A stretch of 9,996 bases of DNA from Burkholderiaceae bacterium (GTDB taxonomy: Bacteria; Pseudomonadota; Gammaproteobacteria; Burkholderiales; Burkholderiaceae_C): the NCBI GenBank assembly GCA_029864165.1, contig JAOTTZ010000035.1:1-9996 (forward strand). Reading direction: 5' to 3'. The translations under genes and the position numbers were made by a program. Shown here piece by piece: positions 8,461 to 9,996 of this stretch. The notes beneath the pieces were generated by a model that searched no databases, was not told the origin of the DNA, and was given only the letters and a program-made list of their open reading frames with translations. The stretch's first letter is position 1. The number at the start of each line of letters is the position of its first letter.

Positions 8461-9489
8461 TCATGGCGTCTTGCGACGCCAGGCGACGACGCCCACACCA
8501 AGCAGGCCGAGGCCCATCAAGTTGAAAATAGCTGGCTCCGGTACAACGGTGATTTGAAAGCTCGAAAGCGCATTGCTCGACTGCATCGCCAGCGCAAACG
8601 GCGTATTCGAGAATAGATCGAGGCTCGCCAGTGTGGTGTCGAGTCGACCGTCTCCACCACAGAAAAAACCATTGTCGGAATCTGTGCCCGGATCACCGCA
8701 ACCGCCCCCGAGGGTGTACTGAGCGAAGGGTACTGCAGCGAGGTCGAAATCGGTCGAAAACAGATTGTTCAGCGACAGGCTCGTCAATTCGACATCCCAG
8801 AGGCCGGGAGAATCAAGATCGAGCAAGACGGAGTCCGTTGCGCCCAAAGAAAAAGGCGCCGACCGTACTTGCCCGTTACCCTGGTGCGTGGCGCGGGCGA
8901 TACCGTTCAACCCGCTGACGGTGTGTGTCGAGTTTTGCACGATGTCATAGTCGATTCCAGCTTGGGCGGAACCGACCAAAGGCACGGATGGACCGATTGC
9001 CGTCGAGGCCGGGGTGAATGAATCGCTGTCTGAGACGCTGTCGGGCGGCGAAGGCGTGTAGGTACGACTCGTTTGCAGCGAGTAGTTGGGATTCGTAACG
9101 GTAAACGCTCCGAGCACAGGGAAATACGCGGTAACCTTGACGAAAGCCCCGAGGATCGTATCAAAGTGGCCGCCGTTGCTATCGCCCTGGAAGCCCAGTG
9201 CCAAGTTGACCGGTCCTGCTTGAGCCACATCGTCGTAGTCGACCAAAATTTTGCTGTTGTAGTTTGACTTGACGGTTCCGGTACTGGCACCGGTCTGGAA
9301 CCGCAGACCGAAAGTGGTATTGCCCAACAGCAACTTGTTGATGCCGAAGTTGGACGCGCTCTTGCCCGGCCCCCAAAAGCTCTGGGTTGGCGAAGAAAAA
9401 TCCACGTTGTAGTTGACCGTCGTTGGCACCGCGTAAGCGGGCACGCTGGCCAAGGCGCCGATCGCTATGGAAAGTAAAGAAAGCCGCAT
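8461..9489 (-). CDS. PEP-CTERM sorting-domain exported protein
   Basis: A 342-residue predicted exosortase substrate. The N-terminus is a signal peptide with a likely cut after AYA (residue 20). The C-terminus is a textbook PEP-CTERM tripartite signal: VPEP at 316-319, a hydrophobic helix (about 322-336) and a basic end WRRKTP. Such proteins are exported, cleaved by exosortase (EpsH/XrtA type) and displayed on or released from the cell, often with exopolysaccharide. The body is rich in Ser, Thr, Asn and Gly and looks beta-rich. An Asp/Gly-rich loop between C264 and C277 could form a disulfide-closed or metal-binding turn. No enzymatic domain is recognised. Shine-Dalgarno AGGAG (9500-9496) sits six bases before the ATG. 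It is a single-gene unit with a stem-loop downstream; no exosortase gene is in the window, as is usual for scattered PEP-CTERM cargo. Confidence 0.94.
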   Translation of the reverse strand: MRLSLLSIAIGALASVPAYAVPTTVNYNVDFSSPTQSFWGPGKSASNFGINKLLLGNTTFGLRFQTGASTGTVKSNYNSKILVDYDDVAQAGPVNLALGFQGDSNGGHFDTILGAFVKVTAYFPVLGAFTVTNPNYSLQTSRTYTPSPPDSVSDSDSFTPASTAIGPSVPLVGSAQAGIDYDIVQNSTHTVSGLNGIARATHQGNGQVRSAPFSLGATDSVLLDLDSPGLWDVELTSLSLNNLFSTDFDLAAVPFAQYTLGGGCGDPGTDSDNGFFCGGDGRLDTTLASLDLFSNTPFALAMQSSNALSSFQITVVPEPAIFNLMGLGLLGVGVVAWRRKTP

Positions 9490-9783
9490 AGCCTGCTCCT
9501 GTCTTGAAGAATGAATGGCGTCAGCCGCGATTGCTCGCGTGAAAACCTAAACCGGGCTGAACTTGTCAGACCGGAACGTTCACGACAGTGCGCCGCCGCC
9601 ATGGCTCTTCGCTAGCTTCCGCGTTTTCGCATCGACAACGTCGTTACTGGGCTGAAGGCAACTATGGATCGAATGAAGTGACGCGACAATCCCGCGCTTG
9701 CGGGGAATTCAACGTCAACCGCCCCCTTGTTTGAGGGGAGTATTCACTGGCTTTTCGGCCTCGACATAATGGACAAGGCAACT
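9490..9783. other. Divergent intergenic region between the PEP-CTERM gene and mtnK
   Basis: These 294 bp hold no convincing gene. They contain the PEP-CTERM ribosome-binding site at the left end, a 14-bp direct repeat matching the mtnK start region, a small hairpin cccgc-gctt-gcggg (9691-9704) and a weak hairpin cccct...agggg around 9722-9738. No convincing sigma70 or sigma54 promoter was found for either flanking gene. A -10-like CATAAT at 9765-9770 lies too close to the mtnK start to be the likely promoter. Confidence 0.6.
9655..9668 (+). repeat. Direct repeat of the mtnK ribosome-binding/start region, copy 1
   Basis: aaggcaactatgga is identical to positions 9775-9788, exactly 120 bp downstream. 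Here the AAGG and ATG (9664-9666) open a five-codon reading frame, MDRMK, which stops at 9679-9681. It is therefore a possible mini-ORF or the relic of a duplicated start site. Confidence 0.7.
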
Positions 9784-9788
9784 ATGGA
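9775..9788 (+). repeat. Direct repeat, copy 2: mtnK Shine-Dalgarno and start codon
   Basis: aaggcaactatgga contains the AAGG (9775-9778) that lies five bases before the mtnK ATG (9784-9786) and supports that start. It is identical over 14 bases to the copy at 9655-9668. Confidence 0.75.
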
Positions 9789-9996
9789 CTTCTACCCGCT
9801 CACTGCGTCGAACCTCGCTGGGTATCTGGCTTCGGTGCCCGCCATGCGGGAGCGTTTTACCGGCTTCGACGATCTTGAGGTGGTTGAGGTGGGTGACGGC
9901 AACCTGAACTTCGTCTACGTCGTCAGCCACCGCAAGGTGCCCGCCGAAACGGTGGTGGTGAAGCAGGCCCTGCCCTACCTGCGCGCCGCCGGAGAA
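9784..9996 (+). CDS. mtnK: MtnK, S-methyl-5-thioribose kinase (N-terminal 71 residues, 3' end outside window)
   Basis: This kinase phosphorylates methylthioribose to its 1-phosphate in the methionine salvage pathway, recycling the methylthio group left from S-adenosylmethionine use. The visible 71 residues include the family's nucleotide-binding stretch VGDGNLNFVYVV (about 36-47) and VVVKQALPYLRAAGE (57-71), matching the conserved EVGDGNLN and VKQALPYVR...GE segments of bacterial MtnK; the lysine in VKQA is the expected ATP-contacting residue. The full enzyme is about 400-430 residues. The start at 9784 is supported by AAGG five bases upstream. An in-frame ATG at 9769 would add MDKAT but lacks a Shine-Dalgarno. 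It is divergent from the PEP-CTERM gene. Homoserine-kinase-like and other APH-fold kinases share the fold, but these two motifs are specific to MtnK. Confidence 0.92.
   Translation, partial: MDFYPLTASNLAGYLASVPAMRERFTGFDDLEVVEVGDGNLNFVYVVSHRKVPAETVVVKQALPYLRAAGE

Noticed and set aside
9765..9770. CATAAT as a -10 box for mtnK, with TTCACT at 9743-9748 as -35
   Set aside because: Transcription would begin almost at the Shine-Dalgarno, leaving it incomplete or at the very 5' end, and the -35 match is poor.
9769..9783. Alternative mtnK start at 9769 adding MDKAT
   Set aside because: It is in frame but has no Shine-Dalgarno upstream, while AAGG is ideally placed for the ATG at 9784.

Overview
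The window looks like chromosomal DNA from a GC-rich betaproteobacterium, most likely of the Burkholderiales or a close relative. This is an inference from the lolC-lolD pair, a roughly 1,930-residue double-length UvrA, a PEP-CTERM surface or secreted protein and an MtnK homologue. No rRNA, tRNA, transposase, integrase or CRISPR array was seen.

Layout, left to right. (1) Positions 1-1890, minus strand: the lipoprotein-release operon, with lolC (permease) overlapping the start of lolD (ATPase) by 8 bp; lolD runs off the left edge. (2) Positions 1891-1976: a short divergent intergenic region between lolC and uvrA. (3) Positions 1977-7778, plus strand: one uninterrupted gene encoding two full UvrA units in tandem, with four ABC ATPase domains. 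A 52-bp CCCTCTCCC-type palindromic repeat sits in frame inside the first unit, and one zinc-finger cysteine of that unit is a serine. (4) Positions 7793-8322, minus strand, convergent with uvrA: a two-gene operon of a predicted ribbon-helix-helix DNA-binding protein and a small coiled-coil protein, joined by a TGATG stop/start. It has a near-consensus sigma70 promoter embedded in inverted repeats. (5) Positions 8418-9489, minus strand: a PEP-CTERM exported protein followed by a strong stem-loop. (6) Positions 9490-9783: a non-coding region with a 14-bp duplication of the mtnK ribosome-binding/start region. (7) Position 9784 to the right edge, plus strand: the first 71 codons of mtnK (methylthioribose kinase).

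The genes do not form one pathway. LolCD serves outer-membrane lipoprotein sorting, the double UvrA presumably serves DNA damage recognition, the RHH/coiled-coil pair is an apparently self-regulated cassette of unknown role, the PEP-CTERM protein is a probable exosortase substrate, and MtnK belongs to methionine salvage. The parts most worth following up are the covalent UvrA pseudo-dimer with its exapted repeat and asymmetric zinc finger, the RHH/coiled-coil cassette with its operator-like repeats, and the duplicated mtnK start region.
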